Shown in pieces: positions 6,687-12,271 of a DNA stretch of 14,857 bases. A program made the position numbers and the translations under genes. Where the stretch lies: positions 1-14,857 of the forward strand of contig CAMOEO010000033.1 of the NCBI GenBank assembly GCA_946612175.1. The letters run 5' to 3'. The notes below the pieces were generated by a model. The model was not told the DNA's origin, ran no database searches, and was given only the letters and a program-made list of their open reading frames with translations. Source of the stretch: an uncultured Verrucomicrobiota bacterium (GTDB taxonomy: Bacteria; Verrucomicrobiota; Kiritimatiellia; RFP12; UBA3636). Position 1 is the stretch's first letter, and every line of letters begins with the position of its first letter.

Positions 6687-7664
6687 ATGGCTTCCTTCAT
6701 CCTCCCCAACGAAACCAGGCCCGACCTTGCCGTCGGCCTCTCCCGCAAAGCCCTCGCGGGCGCCGTCCAGTTCCTCTCCCCGATCCTGTTCCCTGCCGTC
6801 GTGGTCGGCGAGCACGGCGGTCAGATCTCCGTCGCCAAGCGGATCACGGGCAACGCCGTCGTCGGCCGCACGCGCGGCACGGCGATGACCGCCACCGCGA
6901 TCGAGGCCAAGGACGTCACCTACGCCGTGACGACCATCGAAGGCCGCGACACGCTGCGCGACCGCGACGTCAAGGACGCCGGCGGCCTCGACGCGGCGCT
7001 CGTCGTCGCCTCCAAGTCGGCCGGCTTCGACGTCATCAAGGCCGTCGAGAAGCGCGCGGCCGCGAAGGTCTTCACCGCCACGCGCTACGCCGCCGCCACG
7101 TCCATCGTCGCCGCCACGCCGTTCGACGCGCTGGCGAAGGCCGCCCGCGCCGTCAAGTACTACGGCACGCCGACGCTCGTCTGCACCGAGACCTGGCTCG
7201 AGGAGTTCGTCAAGATCGACGCGGTCGTCACGACGCTCAAGGCGCTCTTCGGCGACGGCTGGTTCAAGCAGATCACGGACCTCTCGAACGTCACCAAGGC
7301 CGTCGGCCACGCCTTCTCCGTGGACTCCGTCCTCATCGGCGACGACGAGTTCTGGACCGTCGCCGGCGGCTCCGGCGGCTCGGCCTACGACTACTCCGAC
7401 GCCGCGGCGGTCGTCGCGCTCCGTCCGGACATGATGGGGGCCAACGCCGTCAACACGCTGAAGAAGATGCCGACCTACGGCTTCATGCCGCTGTTCCTCC
7501 CGAACGGCGCACCCTCGCCCGACAACCCCTTCTCCGTCTCGACCGGCTACGACACCTCCATCAAGGAGAACTTCGTCGACGTCGACATCCAGGCCGAGTT
7601 CGTCGAAGCGAACGGCGAGGCCGTCAAGCTCGTCAAGCTCCCCGCCGCGAACACCCCCGGCTAG
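6687..7664 (+). CDS. Major capsid protein (HK97 fold, lambda gpE-like)
   Basis: This protein would form the head shell as hexamers and pentamers around the scaffold. The 325-residue length is close to lambda gpE (~340), and the gene directly follows the protease-scaffold gene, the standard place. The sequence fits an HK97-type subunit: an N-terminal arm (residues 1-30), a beta-strand/E-loop-like region (GGQISVAKRITGNAVVGRTRG, about 45-65), a long spine-helix candidate (DAALVVASKSAGFDVIKAVEKRAA, about 102-126), and a P-domain/A-domain with YYGTPTLVCTETWLEEF (~154-170). The C-terminus (DVDIQAEFVEANGEAVKLVKL) is the beta-rich ending common in the E family. It has the best ribosome site in the head module and an almost exclusively C-ending codon choice, consistent with very high expression. 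Confidence comes from position and fold-like pattern rather than a single signature. Confidence 0.85.
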   Translation: MASFILPNETRPDLAVGLSRKALAGAVQFLSPILFPAVVVGEHGGQISVAKRITGNAVVGRTRGTAMTATAIEAKDVTYAVTTIEGRDTLRDRDVKDAGGLDAALVVASKSAGFDVIKAVEKRAAAKVFTATRYAAATSIVAATPFDALAKAARAVKYYGTPTLVCTETWLEEFVKIDAVVTTLKALFGDGWFKQITDLSNVTKAVGHAFSVDSVLIGDDEFWTVAGGSGGSAYDYSDAAAVVALRPDMMGANAVNTLKKMPTYGFMPLFLPNGAPSPDNPFSVSTGYDTSIKENFVDVDIQAEFVEANGEAVKLVKLPAANTPG

Positions 7665-7673
7665 CGACCCCTC

Positions 7674-7711
7674 GCCGGGCGCACGCCTGAACTGAACAGG
7701 TAGCGCCCGGC
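7674..7711 (+). other. Hairpin 1 downstream of the capsid gene
   Basis: A perfect 9-bp outer stem (GCCGGGCGC at 7674-7682 with GCGCCCGGC at 7703-7711) encloses a smaller CCTG/CAGG stem (7686-7689/7697-7700) with a 7-nt loop. It starts 9 nt after the capsid stop. There is no U-tract, so it would be a 3'-end stabiliser, an attenuator or a protein-binding structure rather than a classical intrinsic terminator. Confidence 0.65.
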
Positions 7712-7716
7712 CGGCC

Positions 7717-7765
7717 CCGCCGCGGAGGTTCCGCCCCATCGGCCCGACCTTCCCCTCCGCGGCGG
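7717..7765 (+). other. Hairpin 2 downstream of the capsid gene
   Basis: The 12-nt arms CCGCCGCGGAGG (7717-7728) and CCTCCGCGGCGG (7754-7765) are perfectly complementary around a 25-nt loop that is itself C-rich and poor in pairing. The stem can be extended outward with a mismatch. It is followed by CGGCC rather than a U-tract. Confidence 0.6.
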
Positions 7766-7783
7766 CGGCCGTCCTCTTCCACG

Positions 7784-7808
7784 GGGGGGCGACAGCCTGT
7801 CGCCCCCC
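7784..7808 (+). terminator. Hairpin 3: perfect G6/C6 stem-loop before the next gene
   Basis: GGGGGGCGACA (7784-7794) pairs with TGTCGCCCCCC (7798-7808) around a 3-nt loop, an extremely stable 11-bp hairpin ending 17 nt before the ATG at 7826. It lacks a following U-run. It could reduce read-through so that less of the connector mRNA is made than capsid mRNA, or it could block ribosome access to the 7826 start. It is listed as terminator-like on structure only. Confidence 0.45.
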
Positions 7809-7825
7809 ATGCCTCCCCGCCCGAA

Positions 7826-8206
7826 ATGGCCTCCTCCATCGACAGCCTGTTCGCCCTCGCGCTCGCCTCGTCTCCGTTCGCCACGGAGACGGTGACGGTG
7901 TGCGCCGACGACACGGCGTCCTCGGGCGGCTTGGCGCGGGAGCGGGTTCGGGTCGCCATCCACGGGGCGTCCGTCCAGGACGCGGGCGCACCCCAGTTTC
8001 TAGAGGGCGCGGACCCGGCGCCGTGGCAGTTCGCCGTTCGGTTCCCCGTCTCGGCATGGTCGGCGCCCGTCCCGCTCACGGCGGGCTCGACCGTAGAGCT
8101 CGCCTCCGGCGGCGCCCCGAGCCTCCTTCGCGTCGTGCAGGTGCAGCGCGTCGCCGGGATCTACCACCTCAAGTGCACCGCACGGGAGGGCGCGCCCCAT
8201 GCCTGA
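7826..8206 (+). CDS. Putative head-tail connector / head completion protein
   Basis: This 126-residue protein is not recognised by motif. It is predicted to be mostly beta: a helical N-terminus (SIDSLFALALASS), then strands such as RVRVAIHG, WQFAVRFPV and AGSTVELA, and a final LLRVVQVQRVAGIYHLKCTA. It lies in the slot just after the major capsid gene, where lambda has FI/FII; FII is of similar size (~117 residues) and joins head to tail. That placement is the main argument. The start is preceded by the hairpin spacer and has no Shine-Dalgarno. The stop lies 5 nt inside the next gene, an 8-nt overlap, which supports translational coupling. It could equally be another connector or stopper type. 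Confidence 0.6.
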   Translation: MASSIDSLFALALASSPFATETVTVCADDTASSGGLARERVRVAIHGASVQDAGAPQFLEGADPAPWQFAVRFPVSAWSAPVPLTAGSTVELASGGAPSLLRVVQVQRVAGIYHLKCTAREGAPHA

Positions 8207-9047
8207 CGGAGCCCTCTCCTTCGCCGTCCGCGTGGACTCCCGCGGCCTCGACCGCACCGTGAAGGGCGCGATCCGCGACATCGAGCGCGTGCAGCGTGTC
8301 GCGCTCGTCCGCGCCGCCAGCATGGTCCGCGGCTATCTCCTCAAGGCGATCTCCAACAACGGCAACGTCGTCTTCAAGAAGACGGGCGAGCAGATCGTGC
8401 CGGCGCTTGCGAAGAAGTCGGAGCTGCACGACGTGCTGCACGGCACCGGCGCCCCGCCCGTTCTCTCGAAGAAGGAGAGCGTCCTGCTCCGCGTCAACCC
8501 CGCCGCCGGAACGGCGGACGTCGGCTGGGGTGGAGGTCTCGCCGCGTACGTCCAGCGCTGGCAGGACGGCACCGTCGGCGGCGAGAGGCGGCTGGGGTCG
8601 CCGAAGGCCCGAAGCCGGATCTACGCCTTTCTGGCGCGTCGCGGCTTCGGGGTCTCCGACCTCAAAAAGGCGAAGAAGTGGCACGAAAAGGCGAAGATCT
8701 GGCTCGACTCGCAAATCCGTCCGCAGCCGAAGCGCGAGTTCGTCGAGCCCGTCGCCGCCTTCGTCGGGCCGCGGTTCGCCCACTGGTTCGAGGGCGCCAT
8801 CAAGTCGGCGATCGAACGCCGCAACGACCGCTATCTCGACAGCCTGCGGGAGCCGGACGTCGCGGTCGCCACCCGCCGCGATGCGCGCCTTGCCGCCGCC
8901 GCCGCGCGGACGGCGGAGCGCGACGCCGCCCGGGCCCGCCGCTCGTCCGCGGAATACCAGGCGGAGAGGGCGCGGCACAGGCGGGAGCTGGCCGACGCAC
9001 GCAACGCGCGCCGCCGAGCCGCAAGAGCCGGGAGGTCGCGCCCATGA
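8199..9047 (+). CDS. Minor tail protein Z-like tail completion protein
   Basis: The N-terminal ~60 residues (SFAVRVDSRGLDRTVKGAIRDIERVQRVALVRAASMVRGYLLKAI) have the pattern of phage minor tail Z / HK97 gp10-type proteins: a beta-strand with a conserved 'D.rgl' turn, then a long amphipathic helix. These proteins complete the tail end that docks to the head. At 282 residues it is longer than lambda Z (~190); the excess is a highly basic Arg/Ala coiled-coil tail (from about residue 215, with RDAARARRSSAEYQAERARHRRELADARNARRR-type composition). A tryptophan-rich middle (WHEKAKIWL, FAHWFEGAI) may be the folded core. It overlaps both neighbours (8 nt upstream, ATGA downstream). Family assignment is probable, not certain. 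Confidence 0.6.
   Translation: MPDGALSFAVRVDSRGLDRTVKGAIRDIERVQRVALVRAASMVRGYLLKAISNNGNVVFKKTGEQIVPALAKKSELHDVLHGTGAPPVLSKKESVLLRVNPAAGTADVGWGGGLAAYVQRWQDGTVGGERRLGSPKARSRIYAFLARRGFGVSDLKKAKKWHEKAKIWLDSQIRPQPKREFVEPVAAFVGPRFAHWFEGAIKSAIERRNDRYLDSLREPDVAVATRRDARLAAAAARTAERDAARARRSSAEYQAERARHRRELADARNARRRAARAGRSRP
9031..9035 (+). promoter_or_regulatory. Ribosome binding site fixing the start at 9044
   Basis: GGAGG lies 8 nt before the ATG at 9044, inside the end of the preceding gene. It chooses this start over upstream in-frame ATGs that would overlap the Z-like gene by hundreds of bases. Confidence 0.75.
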
Positions 9048-9598
9048 TCACCCCGTGGACCTTTGCCCGCATGGCCGCCTCGGCGCTCTCCGCCGCCGGC
9101 CCCGCGCAGTCGCTCGCCCTCACGCGCTACGGATCGGCACTCTCCGTCTTTCTCGCCTCCGAGGGGACGGCGCTCGACCTTCCGCGCGGTCCTCGCGTCC
9201 TCGTCGAACTGGACGACTCCTCCGACGGCCCGCACGAGCCCTCGCGCATCGTGCTGATGCTCGACCTTCGCGTTCCGGCGTCCGTCGACCCCGACACCGG
9301 CGAGGCGCGCGATCCGAGCAAGCCCGTCGCGACCGCCGGCGGGTACTTCGAGACCGGCGACGGCGAGAGCCTGTGCGCCCTGCTTCGACTCTGCGCCGAC
9401 GCCGTCGTCGTCGCGCTCTGGGGCGCCGGTGCCTTTCTCGTCTCCCGGTCGTTCTCGTTCGACGTCGGGACTCCGACCGGCGACGCCGCCGCGTGCGCGC
9501 TCGCGTTCCGCCTCGCGTGCGGCCTCTTCGACGGCGCGGCCGACCCGCCCGCCGTCTTCATCGACACCAAACCCGAAACCACGCAACCCCAACCCTGA
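9044..9598 (+). CDS. Putative tail terminator / tail completion protein (U position)
   Basis: This 184-residue protein has no motif I can name. It occupies the U slot after a Z-like gene and before the candidate tube gene, where tail terminators that cap the growing tube are encoded. The sequence alternates helix and strand: MAASALSAAGPAQSLALTRY, then RVLVELDDSSDG, SRIVLMLDLRV, a Gly/Asp-rich loop, and SLCALLRLCADAVVVALWGAGAFLVS. The charged beta-strand pattern resembles small alpha/beta terminators, but lambda U is shorter (~130). It has an excellent GGAGG site and begins in a 4-nt ATGA overlap with the previous stop, so expression is firmly coupled. The function is inferred from position only. 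Confidence 0.5.
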   Translation: MITPWTFARMAASALSAAGPAQSLALTRYGSALSVFLASEGTALDLPRGPRVLVELDDSSDGPHEPSRIVLMLDLRVPASVDPDTGEARDPSKPVATAGGYFETGDGESLCALLRLCADAVVVALWGAGAFLVSRSFSFDVGTPTGDAAACALAFRLACGLFDGAADPPAVFIDTKPETTQPQP

Positions 9599-9604
9599 TC
9601 CGCC

Positions 9605-9871
9605 ATGTCCGCAACGACCTCCAACACCTCCACCACGAACACCGACGAAACCGTCGTCGAAACCCTCTTCCGCGGCACCGACGGCGAGCTCGACAACGGC
9701 TCCGCCCGCACCACCGTCCGCAAGACCGGGAGCACGTACTCCATGGCCGTGAACTACAACGCCGTCCTCTCCCTTTCCGGCTCCGCCGTCACGGAACTGG
9801 TCGAGTACTGCGAGGACGCCATCGAGCACTTCACCGCCGTCAAGACGGCGCTCCAGGCGCTCTCCGCCTAG
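9605..9871 (+). CDS. Small hypothetical tail-module protein, 88 aa
   Basis: I do not recognise this protein. Residues 1-17 are a Ser/Thr/Asn-rich, probably flexible start; the middle has beta-like character (TVRKTGSTYSMAVNYNAVLSL); residues 60-88 form a helix (AVTELVEYCEDAIEHFTAVKTALQALSA). The codon pattern is strongly coding-like and it fits tightly in the operon, 6 nt after the preceding stop. There is no Shine-Dalgarno; the start context is GCC-ATG. It could be a small connector, tube-associated or assembly protein. Confidence 0.65.
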   Translation: MSATTSNTSTTNTDETVVETLFRGTDGELDNGSARTTVRKTGSTYSMAVNYNAVLSLSGSAVTELVEYCEDAIEHFTAVKTALQALSA

Positions 9872-9919
9872 CGCCCGGCCGAACCCTTCGCTTCGCAATC
9901 CCGAACCCCATCCCGCACC

Positions 9920-10273
9920 ATGCCGAACTACATCACGCACCACGGCGAGGCCCAGAACGTCATCTGGGGCGCCGGCAACGAATTCACCGCCTTCGGCTTC
10001 CTTCAGAGCCAGGGCACGCAGCTCGACGGCCAGGTCTCCGAGCTCAAGGACGAGAACGGTGAGCTGCGCGGCCTCTCCGTCTTCAACAAGAAGACCGTCC
10101 GTACCGCCGAGATCACGATGAAGAAGTCGCAGAGGCAGCCCGACTTCGGCGAGATCGTCACGATCGACGGCAAGAGGTACATCTGCCGCGGCTCCAACAA
10201 GCAGGCCGAGAACGAGACCTACGTCAAGCTCTCGCTCACCGTCGAACTCTACGCCGGCGTCGTCCTCTCGTAA
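9920..10273 (+). CDS. Candidate tail tube protein, 117 aa
   Basis: The gene immediately upstream of the frameshifted tail chaperone usually encodes the major tail tube subunit, and this protein sits there. It is 117 residues and beta-rich: LDGQVSELKDENGELRGLSVF, TVRTAEITMKK, FGEIVTIDGKRYICRG and a C-terminal VKLSLTVELYAGVVLS. This fits a small beta-sandwich/barrel such as tube subunits, and its size resembles the short Mu-type tubes rather than lambda V (~246). I see no diagnostic motif, and a head-closure or adaptor role is also possible. There is no Shine-Dalgarno; the leader is C-rich with an ACC-ATG start, and the stop lies 3 nt before the next ATG. Confidence 0.5.
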   Translation: MPNYITHHGEAQNVIWGAGNEFTAFGFLQSQGTQLDGQVSELKDENGELRGLSVFNKKTVRTAEITMKKSQRQPDFGEIVTIDGKRYICRGSNKQAENETYVKLSLTVELYAGVVLS

Positions 10274-10276
10274 GCC

Positions 10277-10864
10277 ATGTCCGATGCCGTCCCCAGCCGC
10301 GCCGCGGCCGCGCTCTCCCCCGCCTTTCCGCTCGTCCTTCGCGACGGGCGGAAGCTCCCGCTCGGCCCCTTCACGCCCCGGCGGGAGCTGATGCTCCACA
10401 CCGTCGAATCCCCGCTCTACTACGACGGCGCCCGCTACGGGCTCCCGTTCGGATGGGCGGCGACGCTCCGGATCCTAGCCGAACCGGACGCGGCCGCGCT
10501 TTCCCGCCGTCTCGCCCTCGACGGCCCCGCGGAGTTCGTCGCCGGCTCCGTGGACTGGATCGAGGCGCAGGGCCTCACGCCCGACGACATCGGCGAGGCC
10601 GCGGCCGCGATCAAGGCCGAGCGCAGGCGCATCGACGACCTCGACCGCAACGACGGACCGACGGAGGAAGCCTCGACGGCCATGGGGGAAGCATGCGGGC
10701 CGGGGACGGCTTCCTCGCCGAACTCCTCGGCCATGCCATCCACGCCTGGCACTGGCGCCCCGACGAAGCCCTCGACTGCCCCCTCGGCCTCCTCCTCCTC
10801 GCCGTCCGCGAGGAGCGACGCGAGAACGACCGACGCCGGCGCGGCTTCGGCTGGGCCGAGCTAG
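10277..10864 (+). CDS. Tail assembly chaperone, G-like part (zero frame)
   Basis: This lies between the tube candidate and the tape measure gene, the classic slot for the tail chaperone. Residues 1-~135 look like a genuine folded protein (LVLRDGRKLPLGPFTPRREL, a Trp/helix region, then DDIGEAAAAIKAERRRIDDLD) and match lambda gpG in size. After about residue 136 the zero frame turns into a Ser/Thr/Pro-rich stretch to the TAG at 10862-10864, while the -1 frame takes over clear protein-like coding. I infer that the functional extended product is made by a -1 shift at 10684-10690, giving about 210 residues ending at 10908. If ribosomes stay in frame, the product is 195 residues with a low-complexity tail. 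It starts 3 nt after the previous stop with no Shine-Dalgarno. Confidence 0.7.
   Translation: MSDAVPSRAAAALSPAFPLVLRDGRKLPLGPFTPRRELMLHTVESPLYYDGARYGLPFGWAATLRILAEPDAAALSRRLALDGPAEFVAGSVDWIEAQGLTPDDIGEAAAAIKAERRRIDDLDRNDGPTEEASTAMGEACGPGTASSPNSSAMPSTPGTGAPTKPSTAPSASSSSPSARSDARTTDAGAASAGPS
10684..10690 (+). other. Candidate -1 ribosomal frameshift site
   Basis: The run GGGGGAA is read in frame as ATG-GGG-GAA. Slipping back one base keeps Gly-tRNA on GGG and moves the next codon to GGA, which opens the -1 frame (GGA AGC ATG CGG) at exactly the point where coding character switches. Lambda's own G/T slip site is the related G-GGA-AAG. A GGAGG (10663-10667) upstream could act as a stimulating Shine-Dalgarno-like element, though the 16-nt spacing is longer than in known cases. 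Re-pairing of GAA with GGA is imperfect, so efficiency may be low. Confidence 0.5.
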
Positions 10865-10908
10865 ACGCGATGGGAGAGGCCCTTGTCAACGCATTGCCTC
10901 GTTCCTGA
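10693..10908 (+). CDS. Tail assembly chaperone, T-like extension (-1 frame)
   Basis: The -1 frame from about 10687 to the TGA at 10906-10908 codes for a convincing 71-73-residue helical domain, GDGFLAELLGHAIHAWHW, then LGLLLLAVREERRENDRRRR and FGWAELDAMGEAL, with strongly C-ending codons. In lambda the equivalent T segment is made only as a G-T fusion, and it binds the tape measure while G recruits tube subunits. The coordinates begin at the first ATG of this frame, used if translation starts independently; as a fusion the segment would join at 10687. No ribosome site at proper spacing precedes the ATG, which favours the fusion. A sequencing frameshift is the trivial alternative. Confidence 0.65.
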   Translation: MRAGDGFLAELLGHAIHAWHWRPDEALDCPLGLLLLAVREERRENDRRRRGFGWAELDAMGEALVNALPRS

Positions 10909-11089
10909 TCCTTGCCTCGTGGATCGGGGATATGGCAAGATAAAAAACTCCGCCTGCCAGACAGAAGAGCGCCGTGCCGATCCAGATCCAGCGACACACT
11001 GCATCCCGCCGTGCCGCGACGAGCGCCGCCACGGCAAGAACAAGCAGCAGCCCCGCCGAAAGAAGGTCCATTAGCATGATCGTTCCCAT
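10886..11089 (-). CDS. Small two-helix membrane protein, candidate phage moron
   Basis: This reads on the strand opposite to every other gene. The 67-residue product has two hydrophobic segments (LLSAGLLLVLAVAALVAA, residues 9-26, and WIWIGTALFCLAGGVFYLAI, 34-53) separated by a basic turn (RRDAVCR), with a short charged C-terminus. GC content is about 59% (121 of 204 by my count), and a third of codons end in A or T, unlike the neighbours. A promoter-like pair upstream would begin transcription at the A of its ATG. Its last 23 bases overlap the end of the chaperone extension. Together these suggest an independently expressed cargo gene (moron), such as superinfection exclusion or host-envelope modification. 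A holin-like role is possible but less expected here. The function is unknown. Confidence 0.55.
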   Translation of the reverse strand: MGTIMLMDLLSAGLLLVLAVAALVAARRDAVCRWIWIGTALFCLAGGVFYLAISPIHEARIRNEAMR

Positions 11090-11095
11090 GCCGCG

Positions 11096-11124
11096 AATCT
11101 AGCGCAGCCCCTCCTCGAAGTCAA
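11096..11124 (-). promoter_or_regulatory. Sigma70-like promoter for the reverse-strand gene
   Basis: On the reverse strand, TTGACT (complement of 11119-11124; 5 of 6 consensus) and TAGATT (complement of 11096-11101; 4 of 6) are separated by exactly 17 nt. Counting 7 nt on from the -10 places the expected transcription start at 11089, the A of the ATG, so the mRNA would be leaderless. This explains the lack of a usable ribosome site; the only AGGAGG lies 20 nt away, within the promoter spacer. Confidence 0.55.
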
Positions 11125-11151
11125 GCCCTTTCGATCCGCTTCCGATCTACC

Positions 11152-12270
11152 ATGCCAGCCGTCGCCGCCATCAGACTCGACGTCACCGCCAACACGGCGG
11201 GAGCCACTCGCTCCGTCGATGCCCTCAAGGAAAAGCTAAAGAGCTTTCAGGCGTCTCTTTCCGCCAGTGCCTCTTCGTTCGAGAGCAGATGGGAAAAGAC
11301 GAGCGCGGAAAGGAGGCTCACGATGGGGCTTGGCGTCATGTCCGCCGGATTCGACGTCGCGGCAAGCGTAGCCAGTCGTTCCGGCGGAAACGAGCGCCTG
11401 GCGGCCGGGCTTCGCGACGCGGCGAACAGCGCCCGCCAGTTCGCCACGATGCTCTCGCCGCTCGGCCCCCATGCGGCCGCCCTCGGCGCGGTGGCCGGCG
11501 CAGCCACGTCGGCCATTCGTTCGTTCGCGGACGCGGCCGCGGAGTCCGCCAAAAAGGCCAAGGAGGCCGCGGAAACCGAGCGCAAGGCGAACCTCAACCT
11601 CGTCGACATGCGGGTCGCTCACGAACTGGAATGGAAAAGGGCGACGCCGGAACAGCGAGCCAAGATGCAGTACGAGGCCCGCGAACGGATGGAGGAATAC
11701 CAGTATCGACTGGACCGCGGCGCCTCGATCTCCGAGAAGGACATCTTTGACGCGGCCAACTGGGATCCCACCATGGCGCAACGGATGCTCTTCGCCTTCC
11801 GGCGCCAGAACGGCGGAGTTCTGACCGACAATCTCAAGCCCCTTGCCGGCGCGTACCGGTGGTCTGCGCTCGAGAGGGCCGAGGCTGATGCATGGCGGCG
11901 GGGCGGCGGAACGGGGGACGCACTGTCGAGGCTGATCAGTGAAGAACGCGGCCGAACCGGCGGCTTTACTGAAGAGAAGCTGGACATCGCGCTTGGAAAA
12001 TCGGCACACGGAGCATCCTTTGACGTCTCCCTCGACGCGCTCTGGGAGCAGATGCAGGCCGAGAAGAACGCTCCGAAGGGAGGCGCGACGCCTTCGCTCC
12101 GCACCGCGCTCGCGCCGGCGGGTTCGAACGGCGCCGACTCGCTCTCCTCCGTCGGCATCGGCTTCACGGGATCGGACCCGCGCAGCCGGGAGCAGGTCGA
12201 TCTGCTCCGCTCCATATCCGACACCCTCAACGCCATCCGCGGCCATGGCATCCCGGCCGTCGCCGTCTAG
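11152..12270 (+). CDS. Short tape measure-like tail protein
   Basis: Directly after the tail chaperone, this 372-residue protein has tape measure character. The N-terminus, AAIRLDVTANTAGATRSVDALKEKLKSFQ, is the strand-then-helix opening typical of these proteins. Long Ala/Lys/Glu-rich helices follow (SAKKAKEAAETERKANLN), as does a hydrophobic Gly/Ala segment (LGPHAAALGAVAGAATSAI, ~106-124) of the kind that may insert into the host membrane. The C-terminus, QVDLLRSISDTLNAIRGHGIPAVAV, is a helix of the 'll..i...l..i' type common at tape measure ends. Most tape measures exceed 600 residues. At roughly 1.5 angstrom of tail per residue this one would specify a tail of about 55 nm. A truncated tape or a tape-like chaperone is the alternative. 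The ATG has no Shine-Dalgarno. Confidence 0.65.
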   Translation: MPAVAAIRLDVTANTAGATRSVDALKEKLKSFQASLSASASSFESRWEKTSAERRLTMGLGVMSAGFDVAASVASRSGGNERLAAGLRDAANSARQFATMLSPLGPHAAALGAVAGAATSAIRSFADAAAESAKKAKEAAETERKANLNLVDMRVAHELEWKRATPEQRAKMQYEARERMEEYQYRLDRGASISEKDIFDAANWDPTMAQRMLFAFRRQNGGVLTDNLKPLAGAYRWSALERAEADAWRRGGGTGDALSRLISEERGRTGGFTEEKLDIALGKSAHGASFDVSLDALWEQMQAEKNAPKGGATPSLRTALAPAGSNGADSLSSVGIGFTGSDPRSREQVDLLRSISDTLNAIRGHGIPAVAV

Positions 12271-12271
12271 C

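Noticed and set aside
6678..6690. GCCACCATGG at the capsid start resembles a eukaryotic Kozak sequence
   Set aside because: Coincidence of C-rich leader and Ala second codon; all neighbouring genes are phage structural genes in a polycistronic operon.
5976..8057. 693-codon reverse-strand open frame
   Set aside because: It spans the protease, capsid and spacer regions, is Gly/Arg-rich antisense of C-ending codons, and crosses gene boundaries.
8296..10062. 588-codon + frame across several tail genes
   Set aside because: Ser/Arg-rich shadow frame; the alternative frames give proteins with normal composition and coupled starts.
8831..10399. 522-codon reverse-strand open frame
   Set aside because: Covers four well-spaced + strand genes with ATGA overlaps and a GGAGG site; antisense shadow.
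10907..10939. GATCC/GGATC and CTTGCC/GGCAAG pairings after the chaperone as a + strand terminator
   Set aside because: Stems are short, mutually exclusive and followed by an A-run rather than a U-run.
10883..11074. 63-codon + strand frame between chaperone and tape measure
   Set aside because: Basic, low-complexity, no ribosome site; the opposite strand gives a plausible two-helix membrane protein with a promoter.
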